This document shows, in pieces, positions 9,723-19,214 of a stretch of 64,000 nt of DNA. The notes beneath the pieces are model-generated. The model did no database searches. It was not told the origin of the DNA and worked only from the letters and a program-made list of their open reading frames with translations. The position numbers and the translations under genes were made by a program. Each line of letters begins with the position of its first letter. Position 1 is the stretch's first letter. Source of the DNA: Bretschneidera sinensis (taxonomy: Eukaryota > Streptophyta > Magnoliopsida > Brassicales > Akaniaceae); NCBI GenBank assembly GCA_023935145.1, contig CM043699.1, positions 61,024,638 through 61,088,637 on the forward strand. Reading direction: 5' to 3'.

Positions 9723-10336
9723 TTTCAGAAAAAAAATGGACAAAGTTTCCTCTGTTTTTCGAGTAAAACCACCTTGTAAACAAGCAAACACAGTTTATAT
9801 TTTCATTTCAACCAATCAATATCAACTCAACCAATGAAAATGAATCATTTTCAATATTCTTTGGAGCAGTACTCCCCCTAAATCTATGCATTGGTTTCTG
9901 TTTACATAGTTTTAGTCGTTTTCTCATTTTTCTCTCTCGTTTTGATCATAGCAACCAAAGGGGCCATAAACTAAAAAATAAACTATCTAGCTACCAGAGT
10001 CATATAAAGTATGCTTAAACAAACTTGTATGTGAAAATTTGGATTCATTCGGAGTTTGGAAGCCTTCTCGAAAAGAACCAGAATTTTCCATACAAGCACA
10101 ACCAGTTTCAAAGCATATTCTTAAATAAAAGCAGTTAGAAACTATGCAAGCATATCAAAAATAGAGTAAATAGATGCATGAATTATGACTAATGATGAAG
10201 CATCAACATATACAAAAAATCAATACACAAACGGGCTTCATAGAGCCATATATAAGACAGAAATACATAGGTATGTCCGTGCTACATGCTAAGAGCTGGA
10301 AACTACTATATACATCAAAATATCAAAGAAAATGGC
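9723..10336 (-). other. SIRE 3' untranslated region with a second PPT-like motif
   Basis: There is no coding sequence between the extra ORF and the LTR. A second purine tract, ATTTAGGGGGAGT on the - strand, lies at 9871-9883. Multiple PPTs are a known Sirevirus feature. Confidence 0.7.
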
Positions 10337-11596
10337 TCAAGGAGCGGGAGAGTCCGAGCCATCGCGAATAAGATCCCGTATCTCAGCTAATGAACTCTCT
10401 GTATGCTCTCTGTGTAGCTCAAAGTCGTCCCGTAGATGCTCGATGGAGGAGCTCAATCTCTGGTACTCTAATTGCATGGTCTGGAACCCGGACTCCATAG
10501 TCATCTGGAGGCTCGTGATAGCCTGTAGTAAGTCACCATACCCAGCCTGACCAGTACTCGAGTCACCAATGGAAGGTGCTCGGGTATCCGTGTCCATATC
10601 AGCAGTATCAGCAGCAGCTCCCTCATCATCATTGCTCTCATCCTCCCGGATCCGAATGTGCTTCCCAGCCTTTGAATAGATGAAGCTGTCACGAACCGTG
10701 CATCCCATCTTCTTTAGTGATAAGATGTTGATAGTGTCTGTCAGTCCGATATCTTGAGCCTCAGAGGCAGGAAGAGGCACCCGAAAGTGCTGGAGTATAA
10801 GTGTAATGAGCATTCCGTAGGGTAGACACCTGGAGTCACTCACTTCGTAGTTAATCATGTTGGCGAGCAGCAGGGGATATATATTGAAGTGGTGCCCTAT
10901 TTTAAGGCACCAAATCAATATTGTATCTATATTAGATAGATACCCCCGACTCCCGAGTCTCAGGTGGATGGTCCAACTCACTATTAAGTTGAAAAATTTT
11001 GAGTCCAGGGGCATATCACTACATGTGTGAAATGTAGTGGGTCTGTACACATAGTTAGGGTCGCCCCTGACTATCTGACAGGCCACCTCGACATCAAAAT
11101 TGTCTGGCCACTCGTCCAGACTCCATTGGATCCCTTCTACAAGGATCCTCAGTATGCTCATGAGGAGGTCAGTGTTGACCTCAAACTCCACACCCTGGAC
11201 ACTGGTTCTGAATCTCAGAGCCAGTGGATTGGGTTTCACCAAGTTCGCATAGAACTGGTGAATCAGTCTCGGGTAGTATTTCTCATGCACTCTAACCAGT
11301 GGGGTCAGGTGTATCGCCTCAAGGGCTGGTAAAATATCAAAGTTGCCATGATGAATAGAGTCAAAATCGACAACTCTACCAATCATGATCTTCTTGTGGC
11401 GTATTACTGAGTCATACCTCGCTTTGGCTGCAAGACTGGAAAACAGAGCCTCATCAAGCTCTGTTCTGGGCTTTTTGCTTGATGAGCCTGCCACGCCCTT
11501 CCCCCGTGTATTTGGATCCGTAGGTTTGGTGGACCTTGGCCTTGTTGGCGCATTTGGTCCTCCGGTTGTGTATTTGATACGGATTCGATTGGACAT
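10337..11596 (-). CDS. SIRE extra (env-position) ORF, transposon-associated protein
   Basis: An intact ORF of 419 residues starts at ATG 11596. The N-terminus is basic and Thr/Pro/Lys-rich. The centre holds QFYANL and TSVQGVEFEV, the two patches also seen in the Athila accessory ORF, followed by IGHHFNIYPLLLANMI. A Gly/Asp/Glu-rich acidic linker leads to a C-terminal heptad-like stretch (SLQMTMESGFQTMQLEYQ, then HLRDDFELH). I see no signal peptide or convincing membrane span, so env is a positional label only. The domain resembles the putative plant transposon protein family. It is the only long ORF of this element without a stop, which contrasts with the decayed gag-pol. The function is unknown. 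Confidence 0.85.
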   Translation of the reverse strand: MSNRIRIKYTTGGPNAPTRPRSTKPTDPNTRGKGVAGSSSKKPRTELDEALFSSLAAKARYDSVIRHKKIMIGRVVDFDSIHHGNFDILPALEAIHLTPLVRVHEKYYPRLIHQFYANLVKPNPLALRFRTSVQGVEFEVNTDLLMSILRILVEGIQWSLDEWPDNFDVEVACQIVRGDPNYVYRPTTFHTCSDMPLDSKFFNLIVSWTIHLRLGSRGYLSNIDTILIWCLKIGHHFNIYPLLLANMINYEVSDSRCLPYGMLITLILQHFRVPLPASEAQDIGLTDTINILSLKKMGCTVRDSFIYSKAGKHIRIREDESNDDEGAAADTADMDTDTRAPSIGDSSTGQAGYGDLLQAITSLQMTMESGFQTMQLEYQRLSSSIEHLRDDFELHREHTESSLAEIRDLIRDGSDSPAP

Positions 11597-11820
11597 TTTT
11601 GAGAAAAATAGGGTTTTTTAGAAAAAAAAGATTTTTGGTGAAAATGGAAGATTTCAACCGTAGAAAGTTGAAAATAATGTTTAGGATGAGTAGATCGGTG
11701 TGTTTAGATGATGTTTGGAAGGTCTTTGGATCAAAATGGTGAAATTTTCTAGAGAGAGAAAGCTGGGTTGCTTGAAAATGGTGTAAAAATAAAAAAAAAA
11801 TGAACAGACTTTATATATAA
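11597..11820 (-). promoter_or_regulatory. Putative internal promoter and leader of the SIRE extra ORF
   Basis: On the - strand a TATA-like TTATATATAA at 11811-11820 lies directly after the internal palindrome cluster and about 215 bp before the ATG at 11596. The leader between them is A-rich. The order palindromes, TATA, transcribed leader copies that of the LTR. Promoter activity is inferred, not shown. Confidence 0.45.
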
Positions 11821-12165
11821 TCGAGATACCAGTCGATTGGGTCGTGATACCAGTCGACTGGGTCCTTTTGAAAAGATGAACATTTTTCATACCAGTCGAC
11901 TGGGTCTATGTACCAGTCGATTGGGTAAACTGGCAGTAAGATACCGGTCGACTGGGAAGTTTGTACCACTCGACTGGATGATAACTGAATTTCAAAAAAT
12001 TGGTTCCAAACAGGGTCTAGAGGTACCAGTCGACTAGATAAGATCTACCAGTCGACTGAAGGAATTGGTAGAGACTCACCAGTCGACTGGATCATATTTA
12101 CCAATCGACGGGAAGAATAGGTAGTGACTTATCAGTCGACTGGAACAGATTTACCAGTCGACTGG
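11821..12165. repeat. Internal CCAGTCGACTGG cluster of SIRE
   Basis: Perfect 12-mers lie at 11850, 11892, 12079 and 12154. About nine one- or two-base variants lie between them, such as CCAGTCGATTGG, CCGGTCGACTGG and CCAGTCGACTAG. The cluster sits between the pol stop (12306) and the extra ORF, not in an LTR. Confidence 0.93.
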
Positions 12166-12305
12166 ACCCTTATGAAAATTTTCAGTCTTGAATTGTAGCA
12201 CAAAATTTGTTTATCTATGACATCTTGAGTGTGGGAGATATTTAAATAAGAATTAATACTCTTTCACTAGATGTCAAACATGCAAATGATGAAATGAAGG
12301 AGCAA

Positions 12306-13066
12306 TTAGATATTCAGTTTATCATAATCCAACGATCCCATCAACATTCTAATCTTACAAAAACTAGCTTCACTTAGAGGTTTTGTAAGAATGTCAGCTA
12401 TTTGATCTTCCGAAGGTATGAATTCTAGTCTTATATCACCTTTTTGAGCATGGTCTCTTAAGAAATGATATCTGATTTCTATGTGTTTGGTTCTAGAGTG
12501 CTGGATAGGATTCTTGGTTAGGTTGATAGCACTAATATATCACAATGTATAGGGATGCCTTTTAGGTTCATGCCATAGTCTTCTAGTTATGGTTTCATCC
12601 ATATCACTTGGGCACAACAACTTCCAACTGCTACATATTCCGCCTCAGTGGTTGATAGTGCAACGGAATTTTATTTCTTGGAAAACCAAGAGGTTAACAT
12701 TGCACCCAAGAATTGGCATGTTCCACTTATGCTTTTTCTATCTAACCTACATCCAGCAAAATCAGCATCTGAATATCTTACAACCTCAAAAGATGAATCT
12801 CTAGAGTACCATAATCCTATGGTTTGGGTTCCTTGTAGATATCTAAGGATTCTTTTTACTGCAACTACATGTGATTCCTTAGGATTAGCTTGAAATCTAG
12901 CACACATGCATACACTGAACATTATATCAGGTCTACTTGCAGTCAAATAAAGTAAAGCACCTATCATGCTTCTATAATATTTAGTATCTATAGTTTTACC
13001 TCCTTCTTCAAGATCAAGTTTAGTAGTTGTGCTCATAGGAGTTCCAAGTGGCTTTGAGCTTTCCAT
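12306..13066 (-). pseudogene. SIRE RNase H
   Basis: The - strand ORF from 13066 begins MESSKPLGTPMSTTTKLD, the join of RT and RNase H. It continues with YRSMIGALLYLTASRPDI, AVKRILRYLQGT and SDADFAGCRLDRKS. After a break near 12670 the frame gives ALSTTEAEYVAV, the Ty1/copia RNase H motif. Several frame changes follow, and the typical end ADILTKPLSEASFCKIRMLM stops at 12306. The Asp of SDADFAG and the Glu of TEAEY are kept. The copy is split by a stop near 12671 and at least one frameshift. Confidence 0.85.
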
Positions 13067-14150
13067 CCCGAACCTCTTTAGTAGGTCCTTAATGTACTTT
13101 GATTGATTGATGAAGATACCTCCTTTTAGTTGTTTGATTTGAAGTCCAAGTAGGTAAGCTCTCCCATCATGCTCATTTCAAATTCACCTTGCATGCACTT
13201 TGCAAACTCTTGACACATAGATTCATTTGTAGCACCAAATATTATATCATCAACATATATTTGAACTATCAAAGTGTCATTTTTGTGAGTTTTTGTGGAG
13301 AGAGTTGTGTCGATTCTACCTCTTACAAAATCATTGTCAATCAAAAATTTACTTAGTCTTTTCATACCATGCCCTTTGAGCTTGCTTCAACCCATATAGA
13401 GCTAGACATGATTTGGAAGACTAGGATTTTCAAATCCAAGAGGTTGCTCAACATAAACCTCTTCTTCTATAAAGCCATTTAAAAAGGCACTTTTTACATC
13501 CATTTGAAATAGCTTGAATTTATTAAAGCATGCAAAGGCTAATAACATTCGAATAGCTTCTAATCTAGCTACGGGAGCATAGGTCTCATCAAAGTCTATT
13601 TCTTCTTCTTGATTATATCCCTTAGCAACTAGTCTAGCCTTGTTTCTAGTTACTATTCCATTTTCATCCATCTTATTTCTATATACCCATTTAGTTCTAA
13701 TTATTGAATGATTCTTAGGTCTTGGAACTAGTTTTCATACTTTGTTTCTCTCAAATTGATTTATTTCTTCTTGCATTACAATTATCCAATCATTATCTTT
13801 TTCAGCTTCTATAAATGTCTTAGGTTCTACTTGAGACAAATAAGCTACAAAATTGCAAATATTTTTAATAGAGGAACGAGTTCTTACCCCTTGTGAAGGA
13901 TCACCAATCACTTGATCAATCGGGTGATAATTTACATACCTCCAATCTTTGGGTAGACTTTCCTCTAGTTGGCTTGTAGATGGTTGATCCAAAATGTGAG
14001 TTCCATCTCTTCATTTGCTTGAGGTGGATTCTCCTTTGGGTCAACAATGGGAGTAGGAGTTTCCGTTCTTGGAATAAAATCTGCATCATCTTTAAAGGAA
14101 ACTTCTTTACTACTAATTGGGTTAGACTCATCAAGAGTTACATGTACAGA
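13067..14150 (-). pseudogene. SIRE linker and reverse transcriptase
   Basis: From about 13992 the frame shows YHPIDQVIGDPSQGVRTRS and FIEAEKDNDWIIVMQEEI, the usual Sirevirus entry into RT. It continues with NKARLVAKGYNQEEEIDFDE, FKLFQMDVKSAFLNGF and the active site IQIYVDDIIFG in family form (VQIYVDDIIFG here, about 13265). Around 13380 the YGLKQAPRAWYERL region is reduced and out of frame. A frameshift at about 13126 leads to RNase H. The upstream linker (14134-13916) is in a different frame from RT. The YVDD catalytic motif is intact; the enzyme as a whole is not. Confidence 0.87.
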
Positions 14151-15410
14151 TTATTCTACCACTGGAGTTCTCTTATCGAAAACTCTATAAGCCTTACTCG
14201 GTGTAAAATATCCTAAAAATATCCCTTCATTGGTCTTGGAGTCAAATTTACCCAAGTTAGTTTTATTGTTCTTTAGAATGAAGCATTTGCAACCAAAAGT
14301 ACAAAAATAGGAGATATTAGGCTTTCTACCTTTCCATAGTTCATATGGAGTTTTATCAAGCATAGGCCTAATTAAAATTCTATTTAAAATATAGCAAGAA
14401 GTGTTCATGGCTTCAGCCCAAAAGTAGTTTGGTAAACTATTTTCACAAAGCATTATTCTTGAAAATTCTTCTAGAACTCTGTTTTTCCTCTCAACAACTC
14501 CATTTTGTTGAGGAGTTCTAAGAGCTGAAAAGTTGTGATTAATTTCATTTTCATCACAAAATCTTGAAAAGCTTTGGTTTTCAAATTCTTTTCCATGATC
14601 ACTTCTTATGCTTGAAATACAAATTCCTTTTTCATTTTGAACCTTTTTACAAAACTTTTCAAATCCTTTGAAAGCTTCATCCTTGTAAGCAATAAAGATA
14701 ACAAAGGTATATCTTGAATAGTCATCAACAATAACAAGAGCATATTGATGGCCACCTAGACTAATGGTACTAATTGGACCAAATAAGTCCATATGCAGAA
14801 GTTCCAAAGGTCTAGTAGTTGAGACTACATTTTTTGCTTTAAAAGAAATCCTTGTTTGTTTTCCCATTTGACAAGCATCACATACTTTATCTTTTTCAAA
14901 ATTGATTTTGGGAAGTCCAATGACTAAATCTTTTCTTGAAATGATTTTTAGCAAGTTCATGTTTACATGACCAAGCCTTCTATGCCATAGCCATGGATTT
15001 TCACTAAATGTAGGAAAACATTTTTCATTTTCAGAATGCAAGGATTTCAAATCAACTATATAGACATTTTCATGTCTATGACCAACAAATTTGATCTTGT
15101 TGCTCTTGATGTCTATAACTAGACAATGAGAGGTCTCAAATGTGGCTTTGTTGCCTTTGTCACATAGTTGACTAATGCTTAGTAAATTTGGCTTAAGGCC
15201 TTGCACTAGCAATACATTATCTAGGGTTGAGAAATCATTACCAACTTTTCCATGCCCAATATTCTTAATTTTGGTGTTGTCTCCAATGGTGACATATCCA
15301 CCATCTCTTAGAGTTAGCTCCTTGAATACATTTTTATCACCGGTCATGTGCTTTGAGCATCCACTATCAAGGTACCAATAGTTACCTTTCTCCTTGGTGT
15401 GAAGACATAT
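14151..15410 (-). pseudogene. SIRE protease, GAG-pre-integrase and integrase
   Basis: This is the best-preserved part of pol, open from 15347 to 14151 (398 residues). Just upstream in the same frame WYLDSGCSKHMTGD gives the aspartic protease active site. The GAG-pre-integrase part has LWHRRLGHVN and VCDACQMGKQ. The integrase core has Asp in LLHMDLFGP, Asp in RSDHGKEF and Glu in QNGVVERKNRVLEEF, so all three catalytic acids are present. It continues to the copia-type WKGRKPNISYF and FGCKCFILKN segment. A single TAG at 15411-15413 separates it from the gag-side frame. It could be a mutation or, as has been proposed for some Sirevirus genes, a readthrough codon. Confidence 0.88.
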
Positions 15411-15413
15411 CTA

Positions 15414-17466
15414 CATCACACAAGAATATACAATTGCACTTTTAGGTACCCAAAATTTCTTGGGTCCTTTGGGGTTAGTCCTAGAAAACACAATTCCTTT
15501 TGGGACCCATACTTTCTTAACAGTATATGATGATCTAAGGACATGTTGATGATGCACAATCCTAGGATAATAATTATTGGTATTTCTAGGATTTCTTACT
15601 TTTGCATATCTATAATTCTTGGGACAAAAATTCCTAGGATACATGTTTCTATGGTAAAGAATATGAAAATGCATGTCATTTCTAGAGAATGTATGACGAT
15701 GCATTCTAGGATACATGCTAGCATTTTTATGAGTATGCAAATTATTTCTAGGGTAACCATGATGGTAAATCCTAGGATGTCCATGTGCAGAGTGCATATT
15801 TTGATTATACATATTGTTCCTAGAATGTACATGGTGGTTATTTCTAGGATGTGTATAAGCATTTCTAGAGTGTGCATACATATAAGCATGTGTATTTCTA
15901 GGATGCTTCATTTTTGTATGAACATTTGAATTTCTAGATTTCCTAGCATTTATTGAGGGAGTGCTTTAAGCCTTGCTAGGGGTTTTTGAAGTAGAGGCTT
16001 CATTCACACATGAGGCTTTCATGAATAAGCTTTCTTTTGATTTTTGCTTGCTTAATGGAGAATAACCTAATCCTGATTTTCCTCCACTTAATCTTTGGCA
16101 AGAAAGCACTTCATCAAGCTTTTCTTTTCCAAGTATAAGCCTAGATATTGTGCCATTTAATTCTAATATTTTATTTTTTAAATTCTCATTTTCATTTTTG
16201 AGGAAATCTTGAGAAGAATCATACTGCAATGAAGATAATTTATCTTTTTCTTCTCTAAGACTTATCATCTCTTTAGAAAGAGATGATACCTCCTTTTTAA
16301 GAGTTGAATTCCTGGAATCAAATTTCTTAAATTAATCATGCATTTCATTTATTACTTCTAGAAACTCTTCACTACTACTCACAATATTATTCTTAGAAGA
16401 AAGAGAAGATGTTACCTCACTTTCATCGTCGATTGCCATCAGACAAAGGTTGGCAGTTTCCTCGTATCCGACTTCTTTGTTCGATGACTCTTCTTCTTCT
16501 TCGTCATCGCTCCAGGTATTTCTTTTTGAAGCTTTTGTATGGTTTGTTTGAAACCGTACAATCAGCCCTGATGTGACCGGGCTTCTTGCAGCCATAACAC
16601 ATAAGTGGTTCCCTTTTCGAAGTGGGATCCTTTGTGTAAGGTTTCTTGCTTTTCTTCAAGAACCTATGGAACTGTTTGGTGATTAAGGCCATTTCACTAT
16701 CTTCCTCGCTACTCTCCGCTTCTTTTTCCGATTCCATTTCTTTGCTGCTCGTAGAAGCTTTGAGAGCAATTTGTTTTTTCTTCTTTTCATCATTATTGAC
16801 GATGAGAGTCATTTCTTCCATCTCATATGTCAACAATGACCCAAGTAGTGTCTCAACATCAAGTTTGTCAAGATCTTTGGCCTCCTGAATGGATGTCTTC
16901 TTTGGTTTCCATGAAGGTGGAAAAGATCTCAAGATTTTTCTTGTAAGTTCAAACTCCTTAATATTCCTACCAAGCAGCTTTAAACCATTTACAATAGTTG
17001 TGAACCGTGAGTGCATTTCAGAAATTGTTTCGTTAGGAGACATTTTAAAGGATTCATATTCAGAAACTAGCATATAGATTTTTTATTTTTTGACCTCACT
17101 AGTTCCTTCATATGTAATTTATAGTTTATCCCATATCTCTTTAGCCGAAACACATGCAGAGATTTTATTATATTCAGAGATATCTAAAGCACAATGTAAA
17201 ATACTTGTTGCTCTGCTATTGAGAGACATCATTGTACAATCCTCGTCAGTGTACTCAGCTTTGAGTTTAGGTGTTGTATGATTGATCTCTCCAATAGTTA
17301 TTTCTTTTGAAGGAATTCTAGGTCCTTCGTCAGTGACTCTCCACAGATTATAATCTTGTCCTTCGACAAAGATTTTCATTCTGTTTTTCCAATAGTTATA
17401 GTTGGAGCCATTGAACAAAGGAGGTCTAGTATAAGAGTGTCCTTCAGAATAGCTATTTACTGCCAT
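15414..17466 (-). pseudogene. gag: SIRE gag with zinc knuckle and His-rich C-terminus
   Basis: ATG at 17466 starts MAVNSYSEGHSYTRPPLFNG and NYNYWKNRMKIFVEGQD, the standard copia Gag start. After a stop near 17119 the frame resumes with YESFKMSPNETISEMHSRF, Lys/Glu-rich coiled-coil-like sequence and a CCHC knuckle CYGCKKPGHIRADC near 16590. A frameshift follows, then Asp/Glu-rich and coiled-coil segments (16595-15966) broken by two stops. The C-terminal part (15911-15414) is a His/Arg/Asn-rich repeat described separately. The four segments from 16595 to 14151 share one frame, so Gag and Pol were probably one long ORF. Confidence 0.85.
15545..15911 (-). repeat. His-Pro-Arg-Asn repeat coding segment in SIRE gag
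   Basis: About ten imperfect units of 30-45 bp, each with TTCTAGGAT or CCTAGGAT on the + strand, encode HPRN, HSRN, YPRN or FSRN spaced by His/Tyr/Met/Asn-rich residues. The reading is open for 166 residues. It lies between the zinc knuckle and the protease. Confidence 0.8.
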
Positions 17467-17507
17467 CGGATCAACTCAAGGATATTAAGCTTAAAATTGA
17501 GAACAAG

Positions 17508-17519
17508 GCTCTGATACCA
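17508..17519 (-). other. SIRE primer-binding site
   Basis: On the - strand TGGTATCAGAGC begins three bases after the end of the 5' LTR. It matches the 3' end of plant initiator methionine tRNA, the usual primer for Ty1/copia elements. Confidence 0.9.
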
Positions 17520-17521
17520 AT

Positions 17522-18685
17522 TGTAGACTGAGGTTTCAACCCAAGAGAGGGGTGAATTGGGTTTTTAAAAACTCTCGCGGAATAAACACAAGTTTATAAA
17601 AACGTATAAGCAATAAGCAATTGAACAAGTAATGTGTTGTAAATAAAGAGTTTAAGGAGTAGAGAATGCAAACTCAGATTATAGTGGTTCAGCAATATTG
17701 GATTCATTCCGACCCTACGTCCACTCTCTTCAAGGAACCTCTTTGAAGTAATCCACTAAGAAACTTAGTCGTACAACTTCACCAGTGTTGTACAAACCTT
17801 ACAATCCCTTCCTCTCGGAAGTTATCCCCTTCCTTTCGGAAGTAATCCCTTTACAAAAGATGTTGTAAAGTAAATGGTAGAGAGACAACAAATGAAAGCT
17901 TATACAACTCAACAATATCTCTCTTTCAAAGTAAAGCTTGAAGAATGGCTCAGCAAGATATTTTAAAGCTTTTTATGTTTCAAAGAGTAATTGACTTGAT
18001 TGTGTGAGTTCTTCTCTTTTGAATATCTCCAACTCTCTATTGAATGCTCAATAGAGTGGATTTATATAGCCATCAAATAATATGGCCATTGGGACTTTAA
18101 TTTGAAAAGATTGTGCTTTTAAAAGTTCAGATTTCATGTCCAATGGTCATATTTTTTGAACTACCAGTCGACTGGGTCCTCTTAAAAATTCTCGTTTTTA
18201 AAGCTTCTGGAGTACCAGTCGACTGGGGACTGTCTGTCCAATTTACCAGCTGATTGGTATGTTCCATCCAGTCGACTGGGGACTCACTGTCCATTTTACC
18301 AGTCCACTGGTATGTCTTACCTAGTCGACTGGATACCAGTCGACTGGTATATGTACCCAGTCGACTGGGTTGTCTTCCAACCCAGTTTTTCTGTGCTAAA
18401 AATAAGTTTTAACTTAAAAACATTTGATCAAGAGGTTATGTTTAAAAACATTTTGTGTGCGAGCCATTGAACAAGCTATTACAATGTACAAGTGAGACTT
18501 ACATTGGTTTTAAAACCTTATACCTATACTAGTTCTTTAGTCTTCACTTGAAAGATTGATTCAGTTTGAGTTCTTGCACCTTGATCCTTGGTTGAATGCT
18601 TTTGTTGCTTACTACACTTAGATTGAACTATTAGTATAATAACAGTTGTGTTTTGTCATCATTAAAATATAGATGAGGGTCAACA
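17522..18685 (-). repeat. SIRE 5' LTR
   Basis: It begins TGTAGACTGAGG and ends GGGTCAACA on the + strand. Perfect CCAGTCGACTGG palindromes lie at 18164, 18215, 18268, 18336 and 18357. Compared with 8476-9704 it lacks one 21-bp tandem unit and two palindrome units; otherwise the two LTRs are close. Confidence 0.93.
18164..18368. repeat. CCAGTCGACTGG palindrome cluster in SIRE 5' LTR
   Basis: Five perfect 12-mers and three variants (CCAGCTGATTGG, CCAGTCCACTGG, CTAGTCGACTGG) occur in about 205 bp. The spacing matches the other LTR except for two missing units. Confidence 0.93.
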
Positions 18686-18690
18686 AATAG
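18686..18690. other. Target-site duplication, right copy (SIRE)
   Basis: AATAG is identical to 8471-8475. Confidence 0.95.
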
Positions 18691-19214
18691 TAACAAAAGA
18701 TATCCACACCGGATTCTTGGATTAATCAACATGGGAAACCAGGAGTAGATACCATACCTTAGGTCTCATGTGGTTGTCGATTTCCATAAATCTTATGCTT
18801 TCTTAACGAACAACTCAGTAGATACCATGCTGAATCCCTTAAGAAAGAAAAGAGTTAGAGTAGATACCATACCTAACTCGGTGCTTAGGGAAATCAATAG
18901 CTTAAGGAGTAGATACCATGCCCTTAGGTTGGCAACTATTAGGTATTCATAGGAAGGCTAGTGCATTGACCTATTACTCATTAGGAAAGTATGACTAGTG
19001 GTGGATATCAAGCCCTATGTCTCATTATTATTAATTCACATTCAACAGTTATTTTTATCTTCTTTTATTAAAGAAACTAATTCTAAAACGAAATTCATCA
19101 ATCCCTATGGAAATGATCTCGCACTTGCACACTATACTACCATTGACCTTGTGCACTTGCAAGAAAAACTGTACGATTATTTACTTATTTATTTAGGTAG
19201 ATAAACATGCAACA
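18691..19214 (+). repeat. Athila 3' LTR, second part
   Basis: This continues the LTR interrupted at 8475. It carries four copies of AGTAGATACCAT (about 18744, 18817, 18859 and 18908), then ATCCCTATGG, GATCTCGCACTTGCAC and TTGTGCACTTGCAAG, typical of Athila LTR 3' ends. The end is set at a CA near 19211-19214 because copia-2 coding sequence starts right after. The exact base is uncertain. Confidence 0.7.

Larger units (their letters stand above)
8476..18685 (-). mobile_element. Sirevirus-type (SIRE/Maximus) Ty1/copia retrotransposon
   Basis: The element is bounded by LTRs of 1229 and 1164 bp that start TG and end CA, with TSD AATAG. On the - strand it reads LTR, iMet-type PBS, gag with CCHC knuckle, a His-rich region, protease, integrase, RT and RNase H. 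These are followed by an extra ORF, a long 3' region with two GGGGGAG polypurine tracts, and the second LTR. LTRs over 1 kb, repeated PPTs, palindromes in the LTR and an ORF after pol are Sirevirus hallmarks. Pol carries stops and frameshifts, so this copy is not autonomous. It was inserted into the Athila LTR and is therefore younger than it. Confidence 0.93.
1..19214 (+). mobile_element. Athila-type Ty3/gypsy retrotransposon, partial, hosting a nested SIRE element
   Basis: Read in order, the + strand gives a gag zinc knuckle, an aspartic protease, an RT with FMDDF, RNase H, and an integrase with its C-terminal part. A separate downstream ORF, a long 3' region, a polypurine tract and an LTR beginning TGATAGGTG follow. 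This order, the gag motif NPGWRNHPNFSW and the RT wording are those of the Athila lineage. The 5' LTR and gag start lie left of the window. The LTR is split at 8475/18686 by a Sirevirus. The right end is placed near 19214, where copia-2 protein sequence resumes, so the Athila element apparently sits inside copia-2. Many stops and deletions make it non-functional. Confidence 0.9.

Noticed and set aside
10337..11596. Envelope glycoprotein in the SIRE extra ORF
   Set aside because: There is no signal peptide, no clear membrane anchor and no cleavage site. Only its position is env-like.
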